From Psychrobacter sp. (GTDB taxonomy: Bacteria > Pseudomonadota > Gammaproteobacteria > Pseudomonadales > Moraxellaceae), in assembly GCF_030457785.1 (NCBI RefSeq), contig NZ_JAKDUI010000004.1:1-33101 (forward strand): DNA of 33,101 bases. The letters are read 5' to 3'. Position 1 is the first letter of the stretch. Each line of letters begins with the position of its first letter. Positions 25,941-33,101 of the stretch are shown piece by piece. Under the pieces are notes generated by a model. It ran no database searches and had not been told where the DNA came from. It worked only from the letters and a program-made list of their open reading frames with translations. Position numbers and translations under genes: made by a program.

Positions 25941-26517
25941 ATAATTGCTTATTGGTTAAAAGTGAATGTCTCAATTATCCTAGATATGGTTTATATTTCA
26001 AGTGGTTTGCTGTACCTGCATAGGGTTTACTTGGTTTTTAACCTCAATATAACGAGCTTGCTATCTATCAAACCGGTTTTTTTGTCAAAAAAACCATATC
26101 CGTATTATCAATATCGGCGCCAAACTGCTTTTTAACCATACCCTCCACTCATAGCTTGCTTTTTTACCTTGATACAATCATCACGATACTGCATAGATAT
26201 ATGCAACATAGCTGTAATACAAAACACATTAACGGTCTAGACACGTAAGAGTTGAATAGGGTAAATTTGCAATATTAACAAAGCGTCGTTGATAATAAAG
26301 CAATGTCATTGATAATAAAGCAATATTGGCGATATCGATAAAAACTGATACCGACACGGATAAGAATGAATGGATATCAAAGCCGGTAAAATAGTAACGT
26401 TCATCAATTTTTCTCTTCTTTGAATCAACACTTTGATTTACATGCACCTACAGATAGTCACGGGCAGCGCTGTGGTGATACTCAACACACCCTAACTGAT
26501 AAAACTGGAGACAACTT
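25941..26517. other. 577-bp divergent spacer
   Basis: Promoters for the minus-strand hydrolase and the plus-strand lipoprotein should be here. A 20-bp-period direct repeat lies at 26289-26328. Track ORFs at 25935-26135 and 26229-26447 lack a binding site or family resemblance. I see no RNA gene or terminator. Confidence 0.5.
26289..26328. repeat. Direct repeat TTGATAATAAAGCAAT, two copies at 20-bp period
   Basis: The 16-bp unit occurs exactly at 26289-26304 and 26309-26324, with GTCA and ATTG after each. The spacing is two helical turns, so a protein-binding pair is possible, about 200 bp before the lipoprotein gene. Confidence 0.7.
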
Positions 26518-26886
26518 ATGAGTACTTTCAATAAAACAGCTGGCTTAACCGCTACTTTAGCCGCTGCCCTCGCACTCAGCGCCTGCCAAAGCACGCCCTC
26601 TTCACCAGTTATTCAGCGCGACAACTCAACTTATGAAACCACCGGCATCGCTGAAACCAAAGTTCAAGCACAGCAAAACGCTTTAGATAGCGCACAAAAC
26701 ACCTGCCGAAATGACCAAGTAATCGTCGTTGAGGACACGCTCACGTACAATGGCATTTTAGATGAACGCACAGGCCGTATGGTAGGACAAGCCAGTGCTG
26801 TTATCGGCTCAATATTTGGTACAGGTTCGCCAGACTTAACGCGTGACGACGACTATGAGTACACCATTAGCTTCCGTTGCCAGTAA
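26518..26886 (+). CDS. Predicted lipoprotein of unknown function
   Basis: I do not recognise a family. 122 residues with a lipoprotein signal: MSTFNKTAGLTATLAAALALSAC, lipobox LSAC with Cys at residue 23. The mature part has TTGIAETKVQAQQNALDSAQNTC, an amphipathic helix, then strands (DQVIVVEDTLTYNG), and a short glycine-rich hydrophobic stretch (VGQASAVIGSIFGTG). It ends DYEYTISFRCQ. Cys at the helix end and near the C-terminus could form a disulfide in the periplasm. CTGGAG lies well placed before ATG. A terminator follows, so it is a single-gene unit. Confidence 0.85.
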   Translation: MSTFNKTAGLTATLAAALALSACQSTPSSPVIQRDNSTYETTGIAETKVQAQQNALDSAQNTCRNDQVIVVEDTLTYNGILDERTGRMVGQASAVIGSIFGTGSPDLTRDDDYEYTISFRCQ

Positions 26887-27217
26887 CTATCCCGGGTAGA
26901 TAATCGTTGAGACACAACCAGTGCTTTGTTCAGATCATGATATAAGACATGACAGCAAAGACAACTATAAAAGACCATATAAAGTGTAAGACAGCACAAC
27001 CACAAAAATAATCGCTATACAACCTTTAGCCAACAAGTACGATAGATAGCCCTATCAATCACATACTTGTTGGCTTTACTTTTTGTATCAACGCTTTTGA
27101 GTTAAACTATACTATCTTAACTTTCATACCTTTTAACCAATTTGTTCTCGTACATTTATAGGTAAGCGGACTATTAACCGTCAGCTTCTAAGTTCTTATT
27201 ATCTTTGGTCTTATATT
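26887..27217. other. 331-bp spacer with lipoprotein terminator and xseA promoter region
   Basis: Contains the strong hairpin at 27028-27085. Beyond it, TATACT near 27108 is a plausible -10 box for xseA, without a convincing -35. The first 140 bases hold nothing I can identify. Confidence 0.45.
27028..27085 (+). terminator. Terminator after the lipoprotein gene
   Basis: AGCCAACAAGTA (27028-27039) pairs perfectly with TACTTGTTGGCT (27064-27075), with inner GATAG/CTATC, followed by TTTACTTTTTG. It lies about 140 bp after the stop codon, leaving a long 3' untranslated region. Confidence 0.82.
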
Positions 27218-28783
27218 ATGCGCAAACCCAATCTCTCAAATGCTCAAAAAACCAAAGTCTTAGCACCCGCCAAGGATTTAGAAACATTAGAAGCCGAGCT
27301 TGCTGAGAAAGAAAACAGCCCTGAAAACAGCTTAGAAGACACCGTTTTGCGCTTGAGCGATTATTTATCAGCAGTAGAGATGGTCATCAAACAAACCTTT
27401 AATCACCGAGTGTGGGTCAAAGCGGAAATTCGCAACCTATCGAGTAAAGGCGGTCATTATTACTTTGAGTTGGCAGAAAAAGACGACGATGGCAAGGTCA
27501 TCGCCAGCTGCCGAGGCAATCTTTGGCGATTCAAAGCTGCACGCGTGCTAGCAAAGTTTGAGCGAGCAACAGGTATGCCACTCGAGCGCGACTTAACCGT
27601 GCTACTCAAGGTATCGGCAGGGTTCCATGCGCAATATGGCTTTTCGCTCACTATCGAAGATATTGACCCTAGCTATACGTTGGGCGATCTAGCACGGCAA
27701 TACGCTGAGATGGTCGACCGTTTAACAGGCGAAGGCTTACTACATCTCAATCAGCAACTGCCTGCCCCATTTGATATCGAGCACGTCCTTGTGATTGCAC
27801 CCGAAAAGGCTGCTGGATTAGGGGACTTTCAAGCAGATGCGGATCGTTTGGCCAGCACAGGTGCCTGTCATTTTCATTACCATAACGCCACCTTTCAGGG
27901 CAATCATGCGCCTGCCGAAATTCGCCAAGCCATCGTCAGTGCTCAGCAGCAGTTTTACGACACCTATCAGCGCTTGCCGGATTTATTAGTGATTATTCGC
28001 GGTGGCGGTGCCGTTGGTGATTTGGCTTATCTAAACGACTATGAGCTGGCCGCTTTAGTGGCTGAACAACCTGTCCCTGTATGGGTGGGTATTGGACATG
28101 AACGTGACAAAGTCATATTAGATGAAGTCGCACATACCAGCTTTGATACCCCGTCAAAAGTGATCGCTGCGATTGGTGCGCATCTATCGCAATTAGTCGC
28201 TCAGACTTTACAATATCAAGCGCAAATCAAGCAGGCTGCCCATCGACAACTGAATCTAGCAACACAGCAAACCTCTCGCCAACTGAGCCAAATACAATCT
28301 CAGACGATCGGACAATTGACCGCACTGCGAAAAGACAGCGACTATGCATGGCGAAACATCCAGCAAAGCGCCCAACGCCAAGTGAAGCAAGCCGTTAGAC
28401 TGACAAATGAGCTGCGCATACAGACCCAAGCCTCGGCTTATCAACAACTAGCAACGGCTGCTAATTATAGTCAAAACCATCAAAAATCTGTCATGAAAAA
28501 TGCGCAGCAACAAGTCATACAAGCACAACGTGATAGTGTACATCTACGTGATATTGTGCTGCTACATCGGCCATCTCGCGTGCTTAAGCAGGGCTACACT
28601 ATGCTTACTGATAATAAAGACAAGCAAATACTGACCAGTAGCACACAGCTCTCTGCTGAGCAAACTGTGCATATCGTCCTAAAAGACGGCAAGGCAAAAG
28701 CACAGATTATGGATGTTGAGACGAATAGTGATATTGCGAAAGGCTATATAGAAAAAACAGAACTCGCAAACACGTCAGACTAA
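27218..28783 (+). CDS. xseA: Exodeoxyribonuclease VII large subunit
   Basis: Catalytic subunit of exonuclease VII, which degrades single-stranded DNA. Residues 1-40 form a polar extension. The OB-fold domain follows (VWVKAEIRNLSSKGGHYYFELAE), then the catalytic core with LLVIIRGGGAVGDLAYLNDYELAALVAEQPVPVWVGIGHERDK and the DEVAHTSFDTPSK segment. A long Gln-rich coiled-coil region (about 325-440) precedes a C-terminal HRPSRVLKQGYTML motif. 521 residues is above the roughly 450 of E. coli XseA; the extra length is the N-terminus and the C-terminal tail. xseB follows after 49 bases. Confidence 0.96.
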   Translation: MRKPNLSNAQKTKVLAPAKDLETLEAELAEKENSPENSLEDTVLRLSDYLSAVEMVIKQTFNHRVWVKAEIRNLSSKGGHYYFELAEKDDDGKVIASCRGNLWRFKAARVLAKFERATGMPLERDLTVLLKVSAGFHAQYGFSLTIEDIDPSYTLGDLARQYAEMVDRLTGEGLLHLNQQLPAPFDIEHVLVIAPEKAAGLGDFQADADRLASTGACHFHYHNATFQGNHAPAEIRQAIVSAQQQFYDTYQRLPDLLVIIRGGGAVGDLAYLNDYELAALVAEQPVPVWVGIGHERDKVILDEVAHTSFDTPSKVIAAIGAHLSQLVAQTLQYQAQIKQAAHRQLNLATQQTSRQLSQIQSQTIGQLTALRKDSDYAWRNIQQSAQRQVKQAVRLTNELRIQTQASAYQQLATAANYSQNHQKSVMKNAQQQVIQAQRDSVHLRDIVLLHRPSRVLKQGYTMLTDNKDKQILTSSTQLSAEQTVHIVLKDGKAKAQIMDVETNSDIAKGYIEKTELANTSD

Positions 28784-28832
28784 CCGTATTCTCCGATTAC
28801 TTACCTATTCACTTTTAAAATCAGGAAAAAAT

Positions 28833-29078
28833 ATGACCACCCCTACTCGCCGACGCAAAAAAGCCGCCCCAAAAACCTTTAAGGCGGCTTATAACATTCT
28901 AAAAACCAATGCCGCTGAATTACAGCAGCAGGACGAGCCAGATATTGATAATCTAATGACCACGGTTGAAGAGTCGATTGCGGCTTATCGCGTTTGCGAG
29001 ACACGCATCAATGCCGTGCAACAAGCATTGGATGCCGCCTTTGCTGAAGAAGATCCAGCTACTAGTATTGATAGTTAA
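28833..29078 (+). CDS. xseB: Exodeoxyribonuclease VII small subunit
   Basis: 81 residues. A basic N-terminus (TTPTRRRKKAAPKTFKAAY) leads to two helices: YNILKTNAAELQQQDEPDIDNLMTTVEESIAAYRVC and TRINAVQQALDAAF, the XseB pattern of a helical hairpin that binds the XseA coiled coil. CAGGAAAA lies before ATG. Its position directly after xseA supports the call more than the weak sequence conservation does. Confidence 0.9.
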   Translation: MTTPTRRRKKAAPKTFKAAYNILKTNAAELQQQDEPDIDNLMTTVEESIAAYRVCETRINAVQQALDAAFAEEDPATSIDS

Positions 29079-29080
29079 AT

Positions 29081-29114
29081 AAAAAACTGCCAGCAGATAG
29101 CAGGTAAAGGCAGT
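29081..29114 (-). terminator. Terminator for pncB (minus strand)
   Basis: On the minus strand ACTGCC pairs with GGCAGT across a 17-nt loop and is followed by TTTTTT. The stem is short. On the plus strand there is no T-run, so xseB is not clearly terminated here. Confidence 0.6.
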
Positions 29115-29212
29115 GAAACAAATATAAAATTGGTACAAGGATAATGAGCGTAGGTAGATAGTACAGCTAGTACATCAAGCTCATTTGACACCGTAACAGC
29201 TTTGTATTTGGT

Positions 29213-30439
29213 TTACTCTGGTTCGTCAACTTCAAAGACTTGACGCAGATAGGCAAGATACGTGTCATTATTGATCATGGTCTTGCCTGGACTGTCAGAC
29301 AATTTAGCGACTGGCTGACCATTGCACTCAACCAATTTGAGTACAATGTTAATCGGTGTAATCCCCATGTCATTGGTGAGATTGGTACCAATACCGAAAC
29401 TGGTTCTAATGCGATCTTTGAAGTATTGATGCAGCTCCCAAGCCTTCTCAAGATCTAGCCCATCACTAAAGGTGAGTATTTTAGTTTTAGGGTCTATCTT
29501 CAATTTATCATAATGGGCAATCGCTTTATCACCCCAAACATATGGATCGCCACTATCATGACGCAGACCGTCAAAAAGCTTGGCAAAATACAAATCAAAG
29601 TCACGTAAGAACGCAGCCATCCCAACAACATCCGTCAATGCAATACCCAAGTCACCACGGTACTCATGTACCCACGCTTCAAGCGCGGCTTTTTGTGAAT
29701 CACGCAAACGCACATCTAATGCCTGAAATGCCTGCATAAACTCGTGCGCCATAGTACCGATTGGCGTCATGCCTAACGTTTTGGCCAAATATACGTTGGA
29801 TGTACCACTGATAATTTTTGGTTGAGCGTGATGTAACGTCTGTACCACATGCGCTTGCCAACTTTTACTAAACCGTCTACGAGTACCAAAATCAGCGACG
29901 ATAAATGGCGGCGTGTCTTCACTTTCTTTTGTCTGTTCCAATGCATATTGGTGTAATAACTCGACTTTTTCGTCTAGTCTCCGCTGTCCTTCTTTGATGA
30001 TGGTGTCATCTGATAATGCATCAAAATATAGCTCATTGACAATCGCTAGAACAAACACTTCAAAAAACATCGCCTGAATCATCGGCCCTTCGATATCGAT
30101 AAACAAGCGACCTTCGCCATCGGTACTGACAGTAATAAAACGGCGCTTGAGTTTAAATAGCTCCAGATAGTCGACAAAATCTGAACGCATAAAGCGTAAA
30201 CCGCGCAAGTATTCCAACTCATCTTCTAAAAAGCGCAGCTCGCACAAACTATCTAATTGCTGCTCTAATTGCTCTTTGATATCCGCCAATGGATAAAGAG
30301 TGTCTTCATTATTACGGCAGCGAAAACGATAGACACCATGAGTCTGCGGAAACTGATGCAGCATGGCTTGTAACATCGTAAATTTATATAAGTCGTTATC
30401 AAGTAACGAGGTAATAATAGGTGAATAGGTAGCGGTCAT
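29213..30439 (-). CDS. pncB: Nicotinate phosphoribosyltransferase
   Basis: Joins nicotinate to PRPP in NAD salvage. Starts near [22 protein letters not shown], a family signature. [36 protein letters not shown] (the His-containing loop that is phosphorylated in the family), [20 protein letters not shown] and [12 protein letters not shown] are all present. 408 residues is normal for the short bacterial form. AAGG sits before ATG. The gene is convergent with xseAB. Confidence 0.97.
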   Translation of the reverse strand: MTATYSPIITSLLDNDLYKFTMLQAMLHQFPQTHGVYRFRCRNNEDTLYPLADIKEQLEQQLDSLCELRFLEDELEYLRGLRFMRSDFVDYLELFKLKRRFITVSTDGEGRLFIDIEGPMIQAMFFEVFVLAIVNELYFDALSDDTIIKEGQRRLDEKVELLHQYALEQTKESEDTPPFIVADFGTRRRFSKSWQAHVVQTLHHAQPKIISGTSNVYLAKTLGMTPIGTMAHEFMQAFQALDVRLRDSQKAALEAWVHEYRGDLGIALTDVVGMAAFLRDFDLYFAKLFDGLRHDSGDPYVWGDKAIAHYDKLKIDPKTKILTFSDGLDLEKAWELHQYFKDRIRTSFGIGTNLTNDMGITPINIVLKLVECNGQPVAKLSDSPGKTMINNDTYLAYLRQVFEVDEPE

Positions 30440-30678
30440 GCTATGGCCTTAAAAAACGCAAAAATAAGAAATAAACGTCACCTAATCAATAAAGCGACAT
30501 CATATACGGACAATAAACAGAGCACTTTCACTCATGATGACTCATCAATAAGCCGTTAAGTATAACGAAGTTTACAGCTTATTTCAGAAATCGCTATTAA
30601 TGGCAGCATATTTACTACGATTACTCATACCTTCTATAAAAATATTATGTCCAGCTATCAGTAACGATTTCATTCATT

Positions 30679-31563
30679 TTATGCATTTGCACGCATAAAC
30701 TGTGCAACATAGTTATCAACTGGATTGTCGCGTAGATCACTGGGTGTCCCTGTTTGCACTAAACGTCCTCCATTCAAAATACTAATACGCTGACCAACTT
30801 TGATCGCCTCATCTATGTCATGAGTAATAAAGACAATGGTCTTATGTAGCCGCTCTTGTAGCTCAAGTAGTTGATCTTGTAGCTGAGCACGAATGAGGGG
30901 GTCAAGCGCAGAGAACGCCTCATCCATCAGTAAGATTGGATTATCCGTTGCCAGAGCTCGTGCTAACCCCACACGCTGCTGCATCCCTCCTGATAGCTCG
31001 TCAGGATAGTTATGCTCTAGATTAGGCAGCCCCACCTCATTTAGCCAATACCGTGCCACCTCGTGGCGCTGTTTGGTACTCATTTTTCGCACGCGTAAAC
31101 CATAAGCAACGTTTTGCATAACGGTCATATGTGGCACTAGCCCAAAGTGCTGAAAGACCATACTAACGGTTTGTTGGCGATAATGTTGCAGTTCCTTATC
31201 ATTCAGCGCCAACACATTGATAGCTGTAGATGGTTGTTGATTAGCTGCAGGTACATTGTGATCTGTAATCGTAGTTTGTGCATCAATACTCGTATCAACC
31301 CATATCTTGCCATTGGTTGGGTCAATGAGACGATTTATATGCCGTATCAATGTTGATTTACCAGAGCCTGATAGACCCATAATACAATGTAACTCGCCCG
31401 CCTTAATATCTAAATTGATATCATACAACCCAACCGAATAGCCTGTTTGCTCTTTTACCGCCACACTATCCATGCCTTCCGCCAATAATGCCATCACAGA
31501 CTTCGCTTGCGCACTGCTGGCATTATAAATTTTACTGATATTTTCTAGCCGGATGTGATTCAT
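30679..31563 (-). CDS. proV: Glycine betaine/proline-type ABC transporter ATP-binding protein
   Basis: ATPase subunit of an osmoprotectant importer. Walker A GLSGSGKST, Q-loop VFQHFGLVPHMTVMQNVAYGL, signature LSGGMQQRVGLARAL, Walker B ILLMDEAFSALDPL and H-loop THDIDEA are all seen. The N-terminal EGMDSVAVKEQTGYSVGLYDI insertion is typical of ProV/OpuAA proteins. 294 residues, shorter than E. coli ProV because the C-terminal CBS pair is absent. GAGGA precedes ATG. It follows the permease gene by 89 bp and should be in the same transcript. Confidence 0.92.
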   Translation of the reverse strand: MNHIRLENISKIYNASSAQAKSVMALLAEGMDSVAVKEQTGYSVGLYDINLDIKAGELHCIMGLSGSGKSTLIRHINRLIDPTNGKIWVDTSIDAQTTITDHNVPAANQQPSTAINVLALNDKELQHYRQQTVSMVFQHFGLVPHMTVMQNVAYGLRVRKMSTKQRHEVARYWLNEVGLPNLEHNYPDELSGGMQQRVGLARALATDNPILLMDEAFSALDPLIRAQLQDQLLELQERLHKTIVFITHDIDEAIKVGQRISILNGGRLVQTGTPSDLRDNPVDNYVAQFMRANA

Positions 31564-31652
31564 TGCAGTCCTCGCTATTGGTGGCTTCTATTATGTTTTC
31601 TTTGAGTACTGATAGTGACTATCTGTTATGATTGGATAGACCGCTAGCCAAT

Positions 31653-33049
31653 CTAGTGTCTGCTAGCGTCAATAGTTTTTTGACGGGCACGCTTGCCTTG
31701 ACCAAATGCCTGAGTAATACGGTCAATAATAATGGCAACAATGACAATAGCCATACCTGCTTGTAAGCCTTGACCAATATTAAGGGTTTGAATAGATTGC
31801 AACACATCTTCGCCAAGGCCAGGTGCGCCAATCATAGAAGCAAGCACCACCATAGATAGCGACATCATTACTGCCTGATTGACACCTGCCATGATACTAG
31901 GCAATGCTTGTGGTAACTTGATCCAAATAAGTAGCTGCAAGTGTGTGCTACCAAATGAGCGCCCTGCCTCCACCATCTCATGATTGACCTGCGTAATCCC
32001 TAATGTCGTCAGACGAATCAGTGGCGGCAGTGCATAAATAATGGTGGCAAACAATGCAGGCACTTTACCAATGCCAAACAACATGAGCACTGGTATGAGA
32101 TAAACAAAGCTTGGCATGGTCTGCATGATGTCCAATATCGGTGTCACAACCTTACGCAGCAGCTTGCTGCCTGCCATCGCAATACCAATCGGAATACCAA
32201 TAGCTACCGTCACCAACACTGATACGATGAGCAGGGCAAAAGTATCAATCAAGGCACCCCACAAACCAAAAGCACCAATCAAAAACAACCCTGCACCACA
32301 TGCCAGCGCAAACCAAACCTTGCGGACACCGAACCACCCCAACACTGTGACAAGCGCAATAATCACCCATGGTGGAATGACCGTCAATAGGCGCTCAATT
32401 GGTAACAGTAAATAGGTTAATGCCATCGTACTAATACTACGAAATACGTCGCCGTAATTCTGGACAACACTTGCTAATGTGTTATTGAGTGGCGTCTCAA
32501 GTGACCATGAAGGGAAGCTTGATGCAAGACCGAGTTGGTTATTACTGGCGGAGTTCTTATTAGCAGCCGTACTATCAATAGAATCACCTGTTAAGCTGAT
32601 ACCTAATTTGGCCGCTAGATTAGCGGCAGCCTCATCGGATAGCCATGCTTGCCAAACGTTTGGGTTCTCGCGCAAAAACACCAATGCTTGATCATCCCCG
32701 CTACGTTTACTTTCACTCATCTCTAAAATAGCGCCATTGAGCTCATCAGAGGTAAATTGCACCTTTTCAAAGACAGCTGCTAGTTCAGGGTTGGATTCGA
32801 TAAATGGCGTAGAAACGGCAATACCTAATGGTGATATAGGAAACCCTGACACACAGTCCATCTTACCATCAGCGAGCAACAGATCTTGCCAACAAGCATC
32901 TTCATAAGCTGGAAACTTTAATGGTTCAAAGTCGTATTTCGCCATTAAACCCGTAGGCTGCCAGTAGTAAAACAACAGTGGTTTATGCTGCTCGAAAGCA
33001 GAAGCAATCTCTGCATCAAGCGCCGCACCGGTACCAGGATGAGCATTAA
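31653..33049 (-). pseudogene. Substrate-binding/permease fusion of the glycine betaine transporter, 5' end interrupted
   Basis: The visible 3' part encodes the last lobe of an OpuAC-type binding domain joined to a ProW/OpuAB-type permease. Open coding homology starts before the track's TTG at 32975: codons for HPGTGAALDAEIASAFEQHK lead into LLFYYWQPTGLMAKYD, a binding-domain segment. Upstream of that an in-frame TAG and an IS-like end appear, so the N-terminal lobe and signal are missing. The permease has about seven helices, with EAGRSFGSTHLQLLIWIKLPQ as the EAA loop and MVVLASMIGAPGLGEDV near the end. Transport could fail for want of a complete binding protein, unless another is encoded elsewhere. 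Confidence 0.7.
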
Positions 33050-33101
33050 TGAACTACCCACTACCTTAGAGGTAGGGGTTTCTTAGGTAATGCTCATACT
33101 T
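33050..33101 (-). mobile_element. Right end of a putative IS200/IS605-family (TnpB-type) element
   Basis: Read on the minus strand the window edge shows ACCTAAGAAACCCCTACC, then TCTAA, then GGTAGTGGGTAGTTCA. The CCCCTACC/GGTAG-T-GGG hairpin followed by TAGTTCA is the form I associate with right ends of IS200/IS605 elements that carry tnpB. There is an in-frame TAA just before the hairpin (AGC ATT ACC TAA), where a tnpB end would be expected. The element body lies beyond the window. The boundary placed at 33049/33050 assumes the element ends in TTCA. Confidence 0.6.

Noticed and set aside
25935-26135. 66-residue plus-strand ORF
   Set aside because: It overlaps the start of the hydrolase gene on the other strand and shows no recognisable domain.
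26229-26447. 72-residue minus-strand ORF
   Set aside because: No binding site, no family resemblance, and it overlaps the direct repeat; probably chance.
30531-30548. ACTCATGATG/ACTCATCAAT partial tandem near the pncB promoter
   Set aside because: Only seven or eight matching bases; too weak to distinguish from chance.
1-33101. tRNA, rRNA or classical riboswitch genes
   Set aside because: I found no cloverleaf, rRNA segment or recognisable riboswitch core in the spacers on reading both strands, though a covariance search was not possible.

Overview
The window looks like chromosomal DNA of a Psychrobacter-like member of the Moraxellaceae (Gammaproteobacteria). The basis is moderate GC, the gene families, a GspL/GspM pair away from the rest of its type II secretion cluster, an XseA with the GHERDK variant motif, and long AT-rich intergenic spacers. 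The genus is inferred from family resemblance, not from a search. Most of the window is core housekeeping sequence with good ribosome binding sites. The unusual content lies in the spacers and at the right edge.

Layout. 1-763 is a long gene-free leader with several dyads. 764-5842 carries two convergent lytic transglycosylases sharing one bidirectional terminator (a shortened MltF-like protein and a 1009-residue MltD-like protein with seven LysM repeats), then a small periplasmic NTF2-like protein. 6308-7534 is a CNNM/CorB-type membrane protein with CBS domains. 8069-11979 is yajC, then secD-secF. A terminator, a large stem-loop and a possible 40-codon leader ORF separate yajC from secD. 12168-12337 is a candidate MITE just upstream of a MATE exporter, followed by an overlapping azlC-azlD pair. 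15123-18582 (minus) is pyrD-cvpA-purF, with a structured 328-bp spacer before purF. 18781-21349 (minus) holds a small membrane protein and gspL-gspM. 21478-25940 (minus) holds gpsA-sixA, a nitroreductase, zapE and an alpha/beta hydrolase. 26518-29078 (plus) holds an orphan lipoprotein and xseA-xseB. 29213-30439 (minus) is pncB. 30679-33049 (minus) is an osmoprotectant ABC transporter whose substrate-binding/permease fusion gene is interrupted by what looks like the right end of an IS200/IS605-family element at 33050-33101.

How the genes work together. YajC, SecD and SecF assist the Sec translocon. The transglycosylases remodel peptidoglycan. PurF, PyrD and PncB feed nucleotide and NAD synthesis. 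GpsA supplies glycerol-3-phosphate for phospholipids. XseA and XseB form exonuclease VII. The ABC transporter would import compatible solutes, but the visible sequence suggests its binding domain is broken.

The best candidates for something new are: (1) the right-edge IS end, whose hairpin resembles the 3' end of a TnpB omegaRNA with the transporter gene as its adjacent guide; (2) the stem-loop plus leader ORF abutting secD; (3) the recurrence of short tandem duplications (unit 14-20 bp) in six separate spacers, two of them spanning stop codons.
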